Shown here one piece after another: positions 10,218 to 20,519 of a stretch of 64,000 bases of DNA (its first letter is position 1; every line of letters starts with the position of its first letter). Both the position numbers and the translations under genes were made by a program. The notes under the pieces are model-generated. The model had not been told where the DNA came from. It saw nothing but the letters and a program-made list of their open reading frames with translations, and did no database searches. The stretch comes from Drechslerella dactyloides (lineage: Eukaryota > Ascomycota > Orbiliomycetes > Orbiliales > Orbiliaceae). The stretch is from the NCBI GenBank assembly GCA_020064725.1, contig JAGTWJ010000003.1:1116001-1180000 (forward strand), in the 5' to 3' direction.

Positions 10218-12063
10218 ATGGCCGCCAACATGACCGCTTCCGCCTCCGCCTCCGCGAGCCAGCTGTTCAACATGGACTACGAAGAGTTTCTCGCCCTGCT
10301 GTTCACGATGCGCGATCTGGCCATCACGCAGTTCCACCGGATCCCCGGCTCGGCGATCGTTACCCGCTACATCAAGATGTCGTACCAGCACGACCCGGCG
10401 CGTTCCGCGATCGAGCTGTGCCTGGTGATATTTGCGATCCGTTACATGATGGCGCCAAAGTACTCGACGCAGAAGAAGAATTTCGTCAAGCTGCGCGACG
10501 ATGTATGCTTTCTCTTGTTGATATTGGACGTCTGGACGGCTTCGGATCGTTCGGAAGGGAAGTTTTGCGAAGCTGACATGGTGTCGTGATCGCTGTAGGA
10601 AGTCGAGGAGTTGATCGAGGACTGGACTCCCGAACCATTGGTCGCTCCGCTCACGGAGTTTGAGCAGGAGCAAGTTGACAAGACGCCCGTGATTACAGGG
10701 TTCGTACTGCGTAACCAACTGTGCTTCACTGCATATCGTTGTTTCAAAAGCTAACGATGGTGTGAATTGCTAGCCCTACCGGCCCGAAGGTCAAGCTAGC
10801 CAACGGCCGTACCGTCACCAACCTTGCCTCTGCCAACTTTTTCAACCTCGCCGGACAACCCGCGCTTGCTGAATCCGCCATCACGACTCTGCGAACGTAC
10901 GGCGTCGGCCCCTGCGGCCCGCCGGGCTTCTACGGAACACAGGACGTACACATCGACTGCGAGAAGGACCTGGCCGAGTTTCTGGGGTGCCAGGAATGCA
11001 TCATCTACGCACAGGCGTTCAGCACGATCAATTCCGTGATCCCCGCCTTTGCGAAGCGCGGAGACTACATCGTCGCGGACGAGAGGTGCAACTTTGCGAT
11101 CCAGAAGGCGCTGCAGCTGAGCCGGAGCACGATACGGTGGTACAAGCACAACGATATGGAGGATCTCGAGAAGGTTTTGAAGAAGGTGGAACGGGAATCG
11201 AGAAGCCGGGAGCTGACGCGACGGTTCATCGTTACGGAAGCGCTGTTTGAAAACGGTGGTGACATCGCAAAGTTGGACACCATTGTGAGTTACACACGCA
11301 CATGCACACATACCCTCGTCCGTACGGAGGGAAGCTGGCTGCATATGAAACATTTTCTAACGCGATGGTGGTATCTCAGGTTAAACTCAAGTTTCAGTAC
11401 AAATACCGCTTGATCCTCGACGAGACCCACTCCTTCGGCTACGTCGGCCCCACGGGTCGTGGGCTGACGGAACACTACGGTCTGCCCGCCACCGACGTCG
11501 ACATGATTGTCGGCACCCTCGCCACGGGCTTTGTCGGCGGCGGCGGGTTCTGCTGCGGCTCGAAGGAGATCGTGCACCACCAGCGCATCTCGGGGCTCGC
11601 GTACGTCTTCTCGGCCGCGCTGCCGGCGATGCTGGCGACAACTGTCTCCGAGGTGATCCGGATGCTGCGGGAGAATCCTGAGAACTTTGTCGTGCCGCTG
11701 CGGGAGAACATCAAGACGTTCCACACGGCGCTCGCCAAGACGGACATGCTCACCGTTACCTCGTCGCCCTTCAGCCCCGTCATCTCGTTCACGCTGAACA
11801 CGAAGAAGGAGGCGACGGTCGCCGAGCAGGACCGCATGACGCAGGACATCGTCGACGAGTGTCTTGCCAACGGCGTGCTGATTACGCGCACGAAGCGGAT
11901 CGCGCTGCCGGCGGGGATGGCGAAGGGACCATCGTGGTTTGGATGGGATCCCGAGGCTGCGATCAAGATTTACGTCTCGACGGGGTTCACGAAGAAGGAG
12001 TGCGAGAAGGCCGCGGGCATCGTCCGCTCGGCCGTGACGAAGGTTGTTGGACGAAGGCGGTAA
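10218..12063 (+). CDS. LCB1: serine palmitoyltransferase subunit 1 (LCB1)
   Basis: Exons 10218-10502, 10599-10699, 10774-11284 and 11380-12063 encode 526 aa. LCB1 pairs with LCB2 in the ER membrane to condense serine with palmitoyl-CoA, the first step of sphingolipid synthesis. The N-terminus has a hydrophobic helix (around AIELCLVIFAIRYMM). The type I/II PLP aminotransferase fold follows, with NFFNLAG, YGVGPCGPPGFYGTQDVH, LDETHSFGYVGPTGRG and FSAALPA. As expected for subunit 1, the PLP-binding lysine is absent: the position reads GTLATGFVGGGG instead of the LCB2 GTFTKSFG type. The last acceptor (11379) is chosen because IVKLKFQYKYR matches the family; a second cag 17 bp downstream is possible but worse. 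Confidence 0.95.
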
Positions 12064-13041
12064 ATGTGGGGGATTGCAGGGGGGGTTAGCCTGGCCCGCC
12101 GACAGCGGGAGGGTCGGGGGCGGAACGGGTTGAGTTTTCGATTAATGGCGTGCGATGCAATCGATGGTGGGTGGAACTTGCCTGATCGGGGCGGGTTTTC
12201 AGGCTGTCGAGATGGCATGATGTTGGTTACGATATCAGGCGAACGGGCCCTTTGATCATTACGGATATCACGCATGGCGGCACGCAGTTTTGGCATAGTA
12301 CGGGCCGACGGGGGGTTCATCGGCCTGGTCGGTATTTACAGTTGAAAGGCGGTGGTGCTTATATATATAGGTGGCTTTGGGACGTCCCTATGCGGGCGAA
12401 TGCCGGGATAGCTGGCTCGATAGAAGTAATGATAATAACGTTCTAGTAATCCGCGATTGCAATGTTGGTGCCTCAGAGCTTACTTGACGGGGGGCGAATT
12501 GGGGGCGGTTGGATGTGTAAGCGCGGCTGTATAGCGTTAGTCAGGCTTAGTTCTTACCGGACTTGTGTCTGTAGATGCCTTCTTCGGCGCTGGAGATGCC
12601 TGCTCGGGCGAACGAAAGTATCGACGGGGTGGGCATCGGTGTTTCCATCTGGTGTGCATGGCGCCCTGCGATACCGGCTGCAGGGAATATCTCAAAGGTG
12701 GTGGAGGATCCAGCCCAGCAGAAGGAACGAGAACTGCCGCCGGTGCCACGTTTGAGAGCGTCGCAGGCCATTGGCGAGAGTCCTTGTGTCCTTCTTTTTT
12801 TTTTTTTTTTTCTCCCTCGGGCCAGGCTGCGACATGACAGATTAATTGGCGAATGAGCTCAGGCCAATTTGACGGCTCTGTCTCCGGCGTATTTAAAGCT
12901 TCGCTCCCCGGCCTCGACATCGCCCCGCCGTAACTAACTCCCTCGATCATTTCACACGGTCCTTCTTTTCGTATCCACAGCCGATATTCTTGACGACTAC
13001 TCTGCATCCTATCCACGGAAGCGCTCAGTTGACGTGACGCT
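12064..13041. other. intergenic region LCB1 - DAHP synthase
   Basis: No gene is seen in this 978 bp gap. It holds a T homopolymer run of about 17 at about 12795-12812 and several short alternating AT runs (for example 12360-12369). The last 150 bp, which is pyrimidine-rich, is probably promoter and 5' leader of the next gene. Confidence 0.5.
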
Positions 13042-14916
13042 ATGGCGAACGTATGTGGACTCCTTCCCCATTCGCGCTGCGGCCGGCAGAAAAAAAAACC
13101 CCCCACCGGCCGCACAGACTAGCGATGTCGCTTCGGTGGCCTGGCGATGCATTCGGACATACTTGCAGGCTAACATGGTACGGCACGGCGACAGTTCTAT
13201 ATTGCAAACAAGCATGTTGGCGACCAGACCAGCTCTGAAGATTGGCGGAGTAAGTTTCTTTCCCTTCATTCCATCTTTCTATTCTTCTTACCTTCTTGAA
13301 GTTTCGGTTCCCGTGTACTGCTGCCCCTCGTTGTCTTGGTGCGAGTGAAAATATAAACGTTTGAGCGAAAAGGACGCTAATTCGATAATTTTGACATGCA
13401 GTTCGAGGATGTACGTTTACCAGACCTTGCGCAGCGAAATGAGCGAAATGCAGGATTGCAGCCGCCCAGCTACGTCGTTCGGAACGGCGGTGGTGGTGGC
13501 CGTCGCTGTCCGAACGCCTGGGCCGGCTGCATCTGTACCAGGCGGAGCACTGACTGGCCTTCCTTCTTCCTTCAAGACAACCCCTTGACGCCGCCGGATC
13601 TGCTGCAGCATGAAGTCTCGCAGGTGTGTGATATACTTCCTACCCGCGATCGTCTATTGAATCCTACCGTGCGACTTGAGTGGTAACCGCAGCTATCATG
13701 CGCAGACCGACGCCTCGAAAGAAACCGTCCTGAAGGGCCGCGAGGAGGCCGTCGAGATCCTCCACGGCCGCGACCCGAACAAGCGCCTGCTCGTCGTCGT
13801 GGGCCCCTGCTCCATCCACGACCCGGACGCCGCCCTCGCCTACTGCGACCGCCTGCTCGAGGCGAAGGAAAAGCACAAGGACGAGCTGCTGATCGTGATG
13901 CGCGCGTACCTCGAGAAGCCGCGGACGACGGTCGGCTGGAAGGGCCTCATCAACGACCCGGACATCGACGGCAGCTTCCAGATCAATAAAGGGTTGAGGA
14001 TCTCGCGGAACCTGTTCGTCCGGCTGACGGAGAAGGGCATGCCGATTGCCTCTGAGATGCTGGATACGATCAGCCCGCAGTTCCTGGCGGACTTGCTGAG
14101 CGTTGGCGCGATCGGGGCGCGGACGACGGAGAGCCAGCTGCACCGGGAGCTGGCCAGCGGGCTGAGTTTCCCCGTCGGCTTCAAGAACGGCACGGACGGC
14201 AGCCTGGATATCGCCATCGACGCCATCGGGGCGTGAGTTCCCTTTCATATATCCTCAAAGATTCCCGCGCTAATGTGGACTTGTAATATAGTGCGCAGGG
14301 CGAGCATCATTTCCTGTCGGTCACGAAGCCCGGCGTCGTCGCCATCGTCGGCACGACGGGCAACCCGGACTGCTTTGTCATCCTGCGGGGCGGGAAGACG
14401 GGCACGAATTACGACGCGAAGAGCATCGCGCAGGCGAAGGAGAAGCTGTCCAAGTCGAACACGCAGCCGAACCTGATGGTCGATTGCAGCCACGGTACGA
14501 TATGACACAATACACCTTACGACGATATAAGGATATGCTAACAGGGCTTCTTTGTAGGGAACTCGCTGAAGGATTTCAAGAACCAGCCCAAGGTTGCCAA
14601 TGCGATCGCCGAGCAGCTGGCAGCCGGCGAGACCGCCATCATGGGCGTCATGATTGAGAGCAACATCAACGAAGGTAGCCCATCACCCCTCTCCCCTCCT
14701 ACATTCTTATATAGATGAAAGATTAGAGTCTGACGGGTTGTTTTGCGTGCAGGTGCGCAGAAGGTGCCGCCGGAGGGCCGGGAGGGCCTCAAGTACGGCG
14801 TGAGCATCACGGACAGCTGTCTGGGCTGGGAAGACACGACCGCCGTGCTGGACGTGCTGGCCCACGCCGTCAAGGAGCGCAGGACGCTGCTCAGCAAGCA
14901 GGCGAACGGGCACTGA
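13042..14916 (+). CDS. 3-deoxy-7-phosphoheptulonate (DAHP) synthase, class I ARO3/ARO4 type
   Basis: This is the first enzyme of the shikimate pathway, joining PEP and erythrose-4-phosphate. Eight exons encode 376 aa: 13042-13050, 13195-13249, 13402-13410, 13577-13623, 13706-14232, 14292-14494, 14558-14674 and 14753-14916. The core motifs are clear: VVGPCSIHD, MRAYLEKPRTTVGWKGL, GAIGARTTESQLHRELASGL, PVGFKNGTDG, FVILRGGKKGTNYD-like, DCSHGNSLKDFKNQP and VMIESNINEG. The N-terminus must be assembled from a 9-nt first coding exon (Met-Ala-Asn) and a 9-nt micro-exon. Together they give ...SEDWR-IRG-YNPLTPPDLLQ, matching the family's conserved GYNPL region. Exon 2 is supported by a gctaac branch site at 13169-13174, 20 nt before its acceptor. 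Feedback class (Phe or Tyr type) cannot be told with confidence. Confidence 0.93.
13402..13410 (+). other. 9-nt micro-exon of DAHP synthase
   Basis: The nine bases ttcgaggat lie between cag at 13399-13401 and gtacgt at 13411. With one base from the exon before and two from the exon after, they complete the codons I-R-G-Y. Skipping them removes three codons in frame from the conserved RIRGYNPL segment; no other frame-compatible sequence nearby supplies it. Confidence 0.8.
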
Positions 14917-15417
14917 CCATCATAATATACTTCTGCGAGTACTTGCTTTTCGAGTGATCATGGTGTGGTGCATCTTGCGTGGACTGGAATGGTATCATCA
15001 TTTGCGTGGAGGAGGACGGACGAACGTACTCGTAATATCTCCGATAGACATGTCATATAGACTTTTCATTTATCATCTCACCTCAATTACACATTCAACT
15101 GCCATCATGATGCTGTCACAAGCGAATAGACCATCGAGATATAAAAGCATCGGCGGCCGGCCAATCAGAAGGCCGTGTTTTGTAACGGGCGGCGGTCGGC
15201 TAAAGTTGACCCCTCCACCCGACCGCAACGAACGAACGAACGCCCGGCGGAGTGAATTTTGCTGGCCGGCGAAAACTGACCTCATTGAACGCCGTCAACA
15301 CCCGTCCCTCCCTCCCAACCACGCCAGGCTCCGGCCGACTCCCGCATCCAGACAATCTCGACATCCCTCCTTCGACTCCATCAATCGTCGTCACAGAAAT
15401 CCCCGCCGCTACGCACC
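14917..15417. other. intergenic region DAHP synthase - CYT1
   Basis: This 501 bp gap holds the DAHP synthase 3' region and the CYT1 promoter. No distinct element was recognised. Confidence 0.5.
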
Positions 15418-16825
15418 ATGTTCTCGCGGGGCTGCCTCCGTCAGGCCTCGCGGGTGTCCACCAGGCCCTTCCCGATCCGCCAGACCATCCGGGTACGATA
15501 TATATATCAGATACCACCCATCCACCTCCATCGATATACATGCGTATACATATGGTGATTGCATCGTACCGTCCAATTGGCTGACGTGAGCGCAGAGAAC
15601 CGCTACGGATGCGTCCAAGGCCGCCCCGGAGTCGCAGGCCGGGCTGACGGCGGCGGCGTACGTTGCGACGGCGGTCGCTGTTGCGTCTTCGGGATGGTAT
15701 TTCTACCAGTACGGGCCGACGGTACATGCTGTCACGCCGGCTGAGCACGGGTACGCACATCCATAGATATCTGCTCGCCGCTCCCTTCTCAATCGCACGG
15801 ATAGCTACACCCGATGGCTGCGTGGAGAGTGAATGGGATGGGATATGTTTACAGCATTCGATACTGATATTGGCGTAGTCTGCATCCTACCAAGTACCCA
15901 TGGGTCCACCAAGGCTTCCTCAGCACATTTGACGCCCAAGCGTGAGTTCCCCAGGCCAATTGACCTCGAAAGCAGACCACCAACTGATGATATGATGGCG
16001 ATGCAGCCTCCGCCGCGGCTTCCAGGTCTACCGCGAGGTCTGCGCCTCCTGCCACTCCCTCTCCCGCGTGGCCTGGCGCACGCTCGTCGGCGTCAGCCAC
16101 ACCGTCGACGAAGTCAAAGCGATAGCGGAAGAGTACGAGTACGACGACGAGCCCAACGACCAAGGCGACATTGAGAAGCGGGCCGGCAAGCTCTCGGACT
16201 ACATTCCCTCGCCGTACGCGAACGACGAGGCCGCCCGCGCGGCGAACCAGGGTGCCCTCCCGCCGGATCTCAGCTTGATCGTGAAGGCTCGCCATGGCGG
16301 CTGCGATTACATCTTCAATCTGCTGACGGGCTATCCGGACGAGCCGCCGGCAGGCGTGACTGTGCAGTCTGGGTTGAACTTTAACCCGTACTTCCCAGGA
16401 ACCGGTACGTCGTCGCTATATTCTCGATAGCATCCGTTCGCTATGTTGTTATTACTGGGAGAGGTGGACTGACGAGATGTGGGGAACTGTAGGAATCGCC
16501 ATGGCGCGTGTCCTGTACGACGGCCTCGTCGAGTACGAAGACGGCACCCCGGCCACGACGTCGCAGATGGCCAAGGACGTCGTCGAATTCTTGAACTGGG
16601 CCGCCGAACCGGAGATGGACGTGCGCAAGAAGATGGGAATGAAGGTGCTGGCCGTCACGACCGTCATGCTCGCGCTCAGCATCTGGGTCAAGAAGTACAA
16701 GTGGGCGTCGCTCAAGACGCGGAAGATCGTACGTCACACTCCATCAACAAAATTCTACCAGTGAATATGTGAACGCTGACTTTATTCTGCAGGTCTACAA
16801 TCCGCCGAAGGACCTCCTGAAGTAA
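15418..16825 (+). CDS. CYT1: cytochrome c1, heme protein of the bc1 complex
   Basis: Exons 15418-15492, 15596-15750, 15879-15941, 16007-16404, 16493-16728 and 16793-16825 encode 319 aa. This is the catalytic c-type cytochrome of respiratory complex III, anchored in the mitochondrial inner membrane and facing the intermembrane space. An Arg/Ser-rich presequence fills exon 1. A hydrophobic sorting segment in exon 2 (AAAYVATAVAVASSGWYF) is typical of the bipartite signal. The heme attachment motif is CASCH (110-114), and the axial methionine is M234 in GIAMA. ANQGALPPDLS, GCDYIFNLLTGY and DGTPATTSQMAKDVVEFL are family hallmarks, and the C-terminal anchor helix lies around VLAVTTVMLALSIWV. The last coding exon is only 33 bp. 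Confidence 0.96.
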
Positions 16826-17911
16826 TGGGTTGACTAGACTGCCCTGTACAGCTGGCAGAACGACGGCGCTCGCAGCGATCTGACCGATGCATCAATTGTG
16901 AATAAAACCAACCTCTTCTTGCATGTGCTCGTGCTTTCACTGTTTTCTTACTGTAACCTTTTTTCTTTCTTGAACTTGTCATATACGTACTTCACTTACT
17001 ACTACTATCAATCGGCTGCATTGAGCTGAAAAAATTTCCCCATCATCGTTTGAAAGTTCCGACTCTCCACCATTTGTATAGCGGGGAACGAAGGAAGGGG
17101 GAGAGAGGATAAAGTTAGAAGAGGACAAAGGGGACGAAATGAAGATACGTTGGAGATCAATATGCGAAACGTATAAGATTACGTGAGAGCCTTCGCGCTG
17201 GTAGAGGTGAGATTCATGCTCAGACCAGCTAGCCTTACAGCCTTTTGCCAGCGTATGCATATCATATCATGACAGCCCTTGCAACGTACGTACGTACTTG
17301 TCTCCTGCGACATGTACAGTGCAGCGCCCACATGTGCAGGTCAATGCGGAAGCATGATCTCGATCGACAGAGGTGGGCATGAAATCAGCAAGCATCGACC
17401 CGGCGGGAGATGGTGCTTTTTTTTTTTGCAGCTTGTGAAAACTAAAAAATTCAAGTGAGCTCTGCGTCCTGTCTCGAATTTTATTTCTTCCATGCTTCGG
17501 TACTAGTATATTGGCGTGACAGCTTGCTTGCCAGGTATGTAGCGGAGAGGTAAGGGAGTGAGTTTAGACTTTCGCGAGCTCTGTTGAATTCTCGCGCCGG
17601 GTGGGCAAAGTATAAAAGGTCGCCTGTTCCCGAATCCGCTCGCCCTCGGGCAGGCAACAGCAATTGATTGCATTCCCACTCGGCTTCCCGACGGCTTCTT
17701 CTTTGCTCTTTTCTTTTCTTTTCTCACACTGCTCTGGCCGAGAAGCTATATAAGACCCGGGCCGTATCTCTTACCCGCACGGCATTACCTCTCTATCATT
17801 CCTACTCACCTAACTATCTCTTTATCTACTTGTCCGAAAATATCGTGCTGGCACTTGTACTTGTTTGAATACTCACCTATTATTCGCATGCAAAATCGAA
17901 CAAACGGCACA
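16826..17911. other. intergenic region with promoter of the acidic protein gene
   Basis: No gene is seen in this 1.1 kb gap. There is an A/T homopolymer run at about 17412-17421. A strong core-promoter arrangement ends the gap: a CT-rich tract (about 17695-17725), then ctatataag with TATATAA at 17747-17753, about 160 bp before the next ATG. Confidence 0.5.
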
Positions 17912-18811
17912 ATGGCGGCCACAGAAAACACCACCCAACCGCACGTCCCCGCTCGCGACGACGACGACAACAAGCCGCGCCAGTCCGCGCCCCGGACCTC
18001 CTACCTGCTCTCCTACCTCAACAAGCAGGCAAACCTCAGCGCCGCAGACGTCCCCAAATACCTCGACTCCGACGGCCCCGCAGCCGTCGACCTCCCCGGG
18101 CACGACGAAGGCGGCCCGCGCCTCTCCTTCGACGGCTCCAACTTTGAAGACTACTACACCGCCATCACGGGCCTCGGCGCGAACGTAAACCGGACTCTCC
18201 AAAACGACGACGACGACGCGGACGTGTCAGAGGAACCCGCCGAGCTGCCCGACGAAGACTACGATGACGAAGACGAAGACCTCAGCGACGAGGAAGACCC
18301 CGACGAACTCACGAACCTACCGTACAAGTCCCCAGCTGTCTACCAGCTTCCCGGTCCCGGCAACGGGAGTAAATTCCGCACCCTCGTCCGCGACGGACCC
18401 CTCGGCACGGCGGAAGGCGAAGCGCAGCGGTTCGTGGTGATTGGAAAGCGCAGTTTCCGGGGCGCAGGACTATACCCGCGAGACCTCGTTCGCGAAGCCG
18501 CCGCCACCGCCGCCGCCGCCGAAAACGACGAAGACGACGTGGAAATGCAGGGCGTCGATGACGGTAACGAAGATTTCAGCGCAGAAGACGAAGAGGACTA
18601 CGAGGCGTTCGAAGGCGAGGTGGAGCTAATGTGCTCCGCTGGCGGCGAGCAGTTCTGGCTCGTGCGGGACCCCACGGACGACGGCAGCGTCGGACAGAAG
18701 ACGAGCTGGGTGGCCAAGGAGTGGTTTCTGGAGCTGATGAGGAGACGGGCGGCGAGGCGGAAAGAGGTCAAGGTGGACTTGAGAGTAGCGATGGAGGAGG
18801 ATACCAATTAG
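17912..18811 (+). CDS. acidic protein of unknown function
   Basis: This single-exon ORF encodes 299 aa from ATG 17912 (context cacaATGG); an in-frame ATG at 17888 would add 8 residues. The protein is very acidic, with two Asp/Glu-rich blocks (about residues 98-130 and 205-235). Between them is a more ordered stretch (about 140-195) with LPYKSPAVYQLPGPGNGSKFRTLVR-type sequence, and the C-terminus is basic (LMRRRAARRKEVKV). No signal peptide, membrane segment or known domain was recognised. A nuclear or chaperone-like role would be guesswork. GC-rich codon use resembles its neighbours. It is convergent with the next gene. Confidence 0.7.
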   Translation: MAATENTTQPHVPARDDDDNKPRQSAPRTSYLLSYLNKQANLSAADVPKYLDSDGPAAVDLPGHDEGGPRLSFDGSNFEDYYTAITGLGANVNRTLQNDDDDADVSEEPAELPDEDYDDEDEDLSDEEDPDELTNLPYKSPAVYQLPGPGNGSKFRTLVRDGPLGTAEGEAQRFVVIGKRSFRGAGLYPRDLVREAAATAAAAENDEDDVEMQGVDDGNEDFSAEDEEDYEAFEGEVELMCSAGGEQFWLVRDPTDDGSVGQKTSWVAKEWFLELMRRRAARRKEVKVDLRVAMEEDTN

Positions 18812-19233
18812 TTTGATACGTTCTTCGTGTATTCGTTCTGTCCTGTAGCGCTGTCTGTCATGTTGTTTCCCTTGGATTACTTGGTCGTGTATCGGTATTC
18901 ATGCATGTGTACTCTGGAGTTATCGGGCGTCTACGGTGTACTATTGGGCTTGTACCGGTGGATGATTGTGTATCACTTTCTCTTGTACGTAGTATGATAA
19001 TAATATCTCATAGATTCTGCCCACGGCCGTTGTAAAATTTCGCGTTCACAGACTTCTAATATCACGGAACCTCGCAGACCATCTAACGCATAATCTAGTA
19101 AACCAGCCTCAAGGCCTCGATCCTAAGCGTACAGAAGAACAGACACCCAAACAAACTTTAGACACCCAAACGCCAGACCCGCTAATTCAATATCTGTACA
19201 ACGTCACCGGCCAGCGTACCCCCTCATTCGCGC
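18812..19233. other. convergent intergenic region
   Basis: This 422 bp gap separates the 3' ends of two convergent genes. It becomes AT-richer around 18980-19020, as expected for 3' ends. Nothing else was seen. Confidence 0.5.
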
Positions 19234-20073
19234 TCACAAAGCCTTCTGGACAGCTATATTCCGGTGAATAAACGCCCTCAAAGCCTGCAACCCGGACGCC
19301 GCGCCTCCGCTCGCAGCAGCAGCGCTACCACCACCCTCCACAGCAGGCGTCTCCGCCGCAGCAGCACCCTCGCCCGCCGTCCCGAACCCAAACTTCCCAT
19401 CGCCAACCATCACCGCCACGTTCTGCTGGAACCGCCGCCGCTCCGCCTCCTCCACACGCTCCTTCCGCCGCCGCATCCCACGTCTCGTCCCCAGACTCTT
19501 CATGCGCGCCGGTATTCCCGTCTGCGCGATGTTCCCCGCGCGCGTCCGTGCGATCGTGACGTTGACGTTGGCGAGGCCGTCGATGCCGACCATCTTGCTG
19601 CCGGCGGTGGGTACATCCTCCCATTCGCCGCCGTTGCCGCCGTCGAGGCCGTCAAAGTCCGGTAGCGCATCGGCGAGACTGGACAGCGAGGCGACGAGGG
19701 TGCCGCGGGATTTGGCGTCCTTGCCGCGTGACCGTTTCTTCTTGCGCACGGCGGAGGAGTTGGTGAGACCCGTTGAGGCGACGCGGTGGAGGAAGGAGGT
19801 GTGTTTTGCGACGCGTTTGGCGCGTTTTGTGGGCTGGTAGTGCGGGGTTGTCGTTGAGGCGGTGTCGGTTGGGTCTTCGGAGAAGGCGGCGCCGAGGTCG
19901 GCGAAGGTTGTGGTGGGCTTGGAGGAGGAAGATGCGCGGGCGGCGGCTTTGGCGCGGATTGACGAGCGTTTCTTGGTTGGTGCCTGCATACGATTGATAG
20001 TTAGCAGCGATCTAGATAGAATATCGGTGAGGATATGCGTAGATGCGGGAGGGGATATTTTGAGACTTGCCAT
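19234..20073 (-). CDS. SLX9: SLX9-like ribosome biogenesis protein
   Basis: This intron-less ORF encodes 279 aa from ATG 20073, or 251 aa from the in-frame ATG at 19989 (MQAPTKKRSS). The second start resembles the usual beginning of this family, while the first has a good accATGG context. SLX9 proteins act in the nucleolus in pre-rRNA processing and 40S export. Visible family features are the basic N-terminus KKRSSIRAKAAARA, KRAKRVAKHTSFLHRV, a KKKRSRGK patch, LVASLSSLADALPDFD, and a C-terminal basic helix MKSLGTRRGMRRRKERVEEA ending in FQQNVAVM. The extreme C-terminus is Ala/Gly-rich low complexity. The assignment rests on pattern recognition of a weakly conserved family. Confidence 0.65.
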   Translation of the reverse strand: MASLKISPPASTHILTDILSRSLLTINRMQAPTKKRSSIRAKAAARASSSSKPTTTFADLGAAFSEDPTDTASTTTPHYQPTKRAKRVAKHTSFLHRVASTGLTNSSAVRKKKRSRGKDAKSRGTLVASLSSLADALPDFDGLDGGNGGEWEDVPTAGSKMVGIDGLANVNVTIARTRAGNIAQTGIPARMKSLGTRRGMRRRKERVEEAERRRFQQNVAVMVGDGKFGFGTAGEGAAAAETPAVEGGGSAAAASGGAASGLQALRAFIHRNIAVQKAL

Positions 20074-20192
20074 GGTGTAGTCGCCGTCGCGGGGAGGGGA
20101 GGAGGTGGAGATGGAGGGGTAGATGGATGTGGCGTCGTTGAAAACTCTGAGGTCGAATTCCGAAGTGCGCTTTCTGAATTGCGAGAGACGGC

Positions 20193-20199
20193 TGACTCA
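20193..20199. promoter_or_regulatory. TGACTCA motif, possible CPC1/GCN4-type site
   Basis: One TGACTCA heptamer lies 120 bp upstream of the longer SLX9-like start, in the 446 bp between that gene and the end of the macrodomain gene. This is the consensus for the fungal amino-acid-starvation bZIP regulator. One 7-bp match is weak evidence. Confidence 0.25.
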
Positions 20200-20519
20200 G
20201 CCCGCAACGTCCCCAACGCGAATATTCCCACTCATAGGTCTTAGTCCCCCGTACTCTCGATAGGATGGAAATTTTACGAGATTGCAGAGCAGATGATAAT
20301 ATGGTCCGCTGTGATCTTGTTTTAGCCATCTCAAAGTAGTAGATCGATTGCTCTTCTCTAAACCCGTTGTGACTTAAGCATCGGCATTATAGATATGCAT
20401 AAGTATGCATAAGACGAGCTACCAGGAATGGATATCGACCCTGGATCCATGGAGACAACTTCTCGCCGTCAGATATCAACAGCCGCATCGAATCCCGCTA
20501 TGTCAGTGAGGCACGCCAA

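Noticed and set aside
13664..14248. Minus-strand ORF opposite DAHP synthase exon 5
   Set aside because: It is a shadow of the conserved exon, with Arg/Val-rich composition and no domain.
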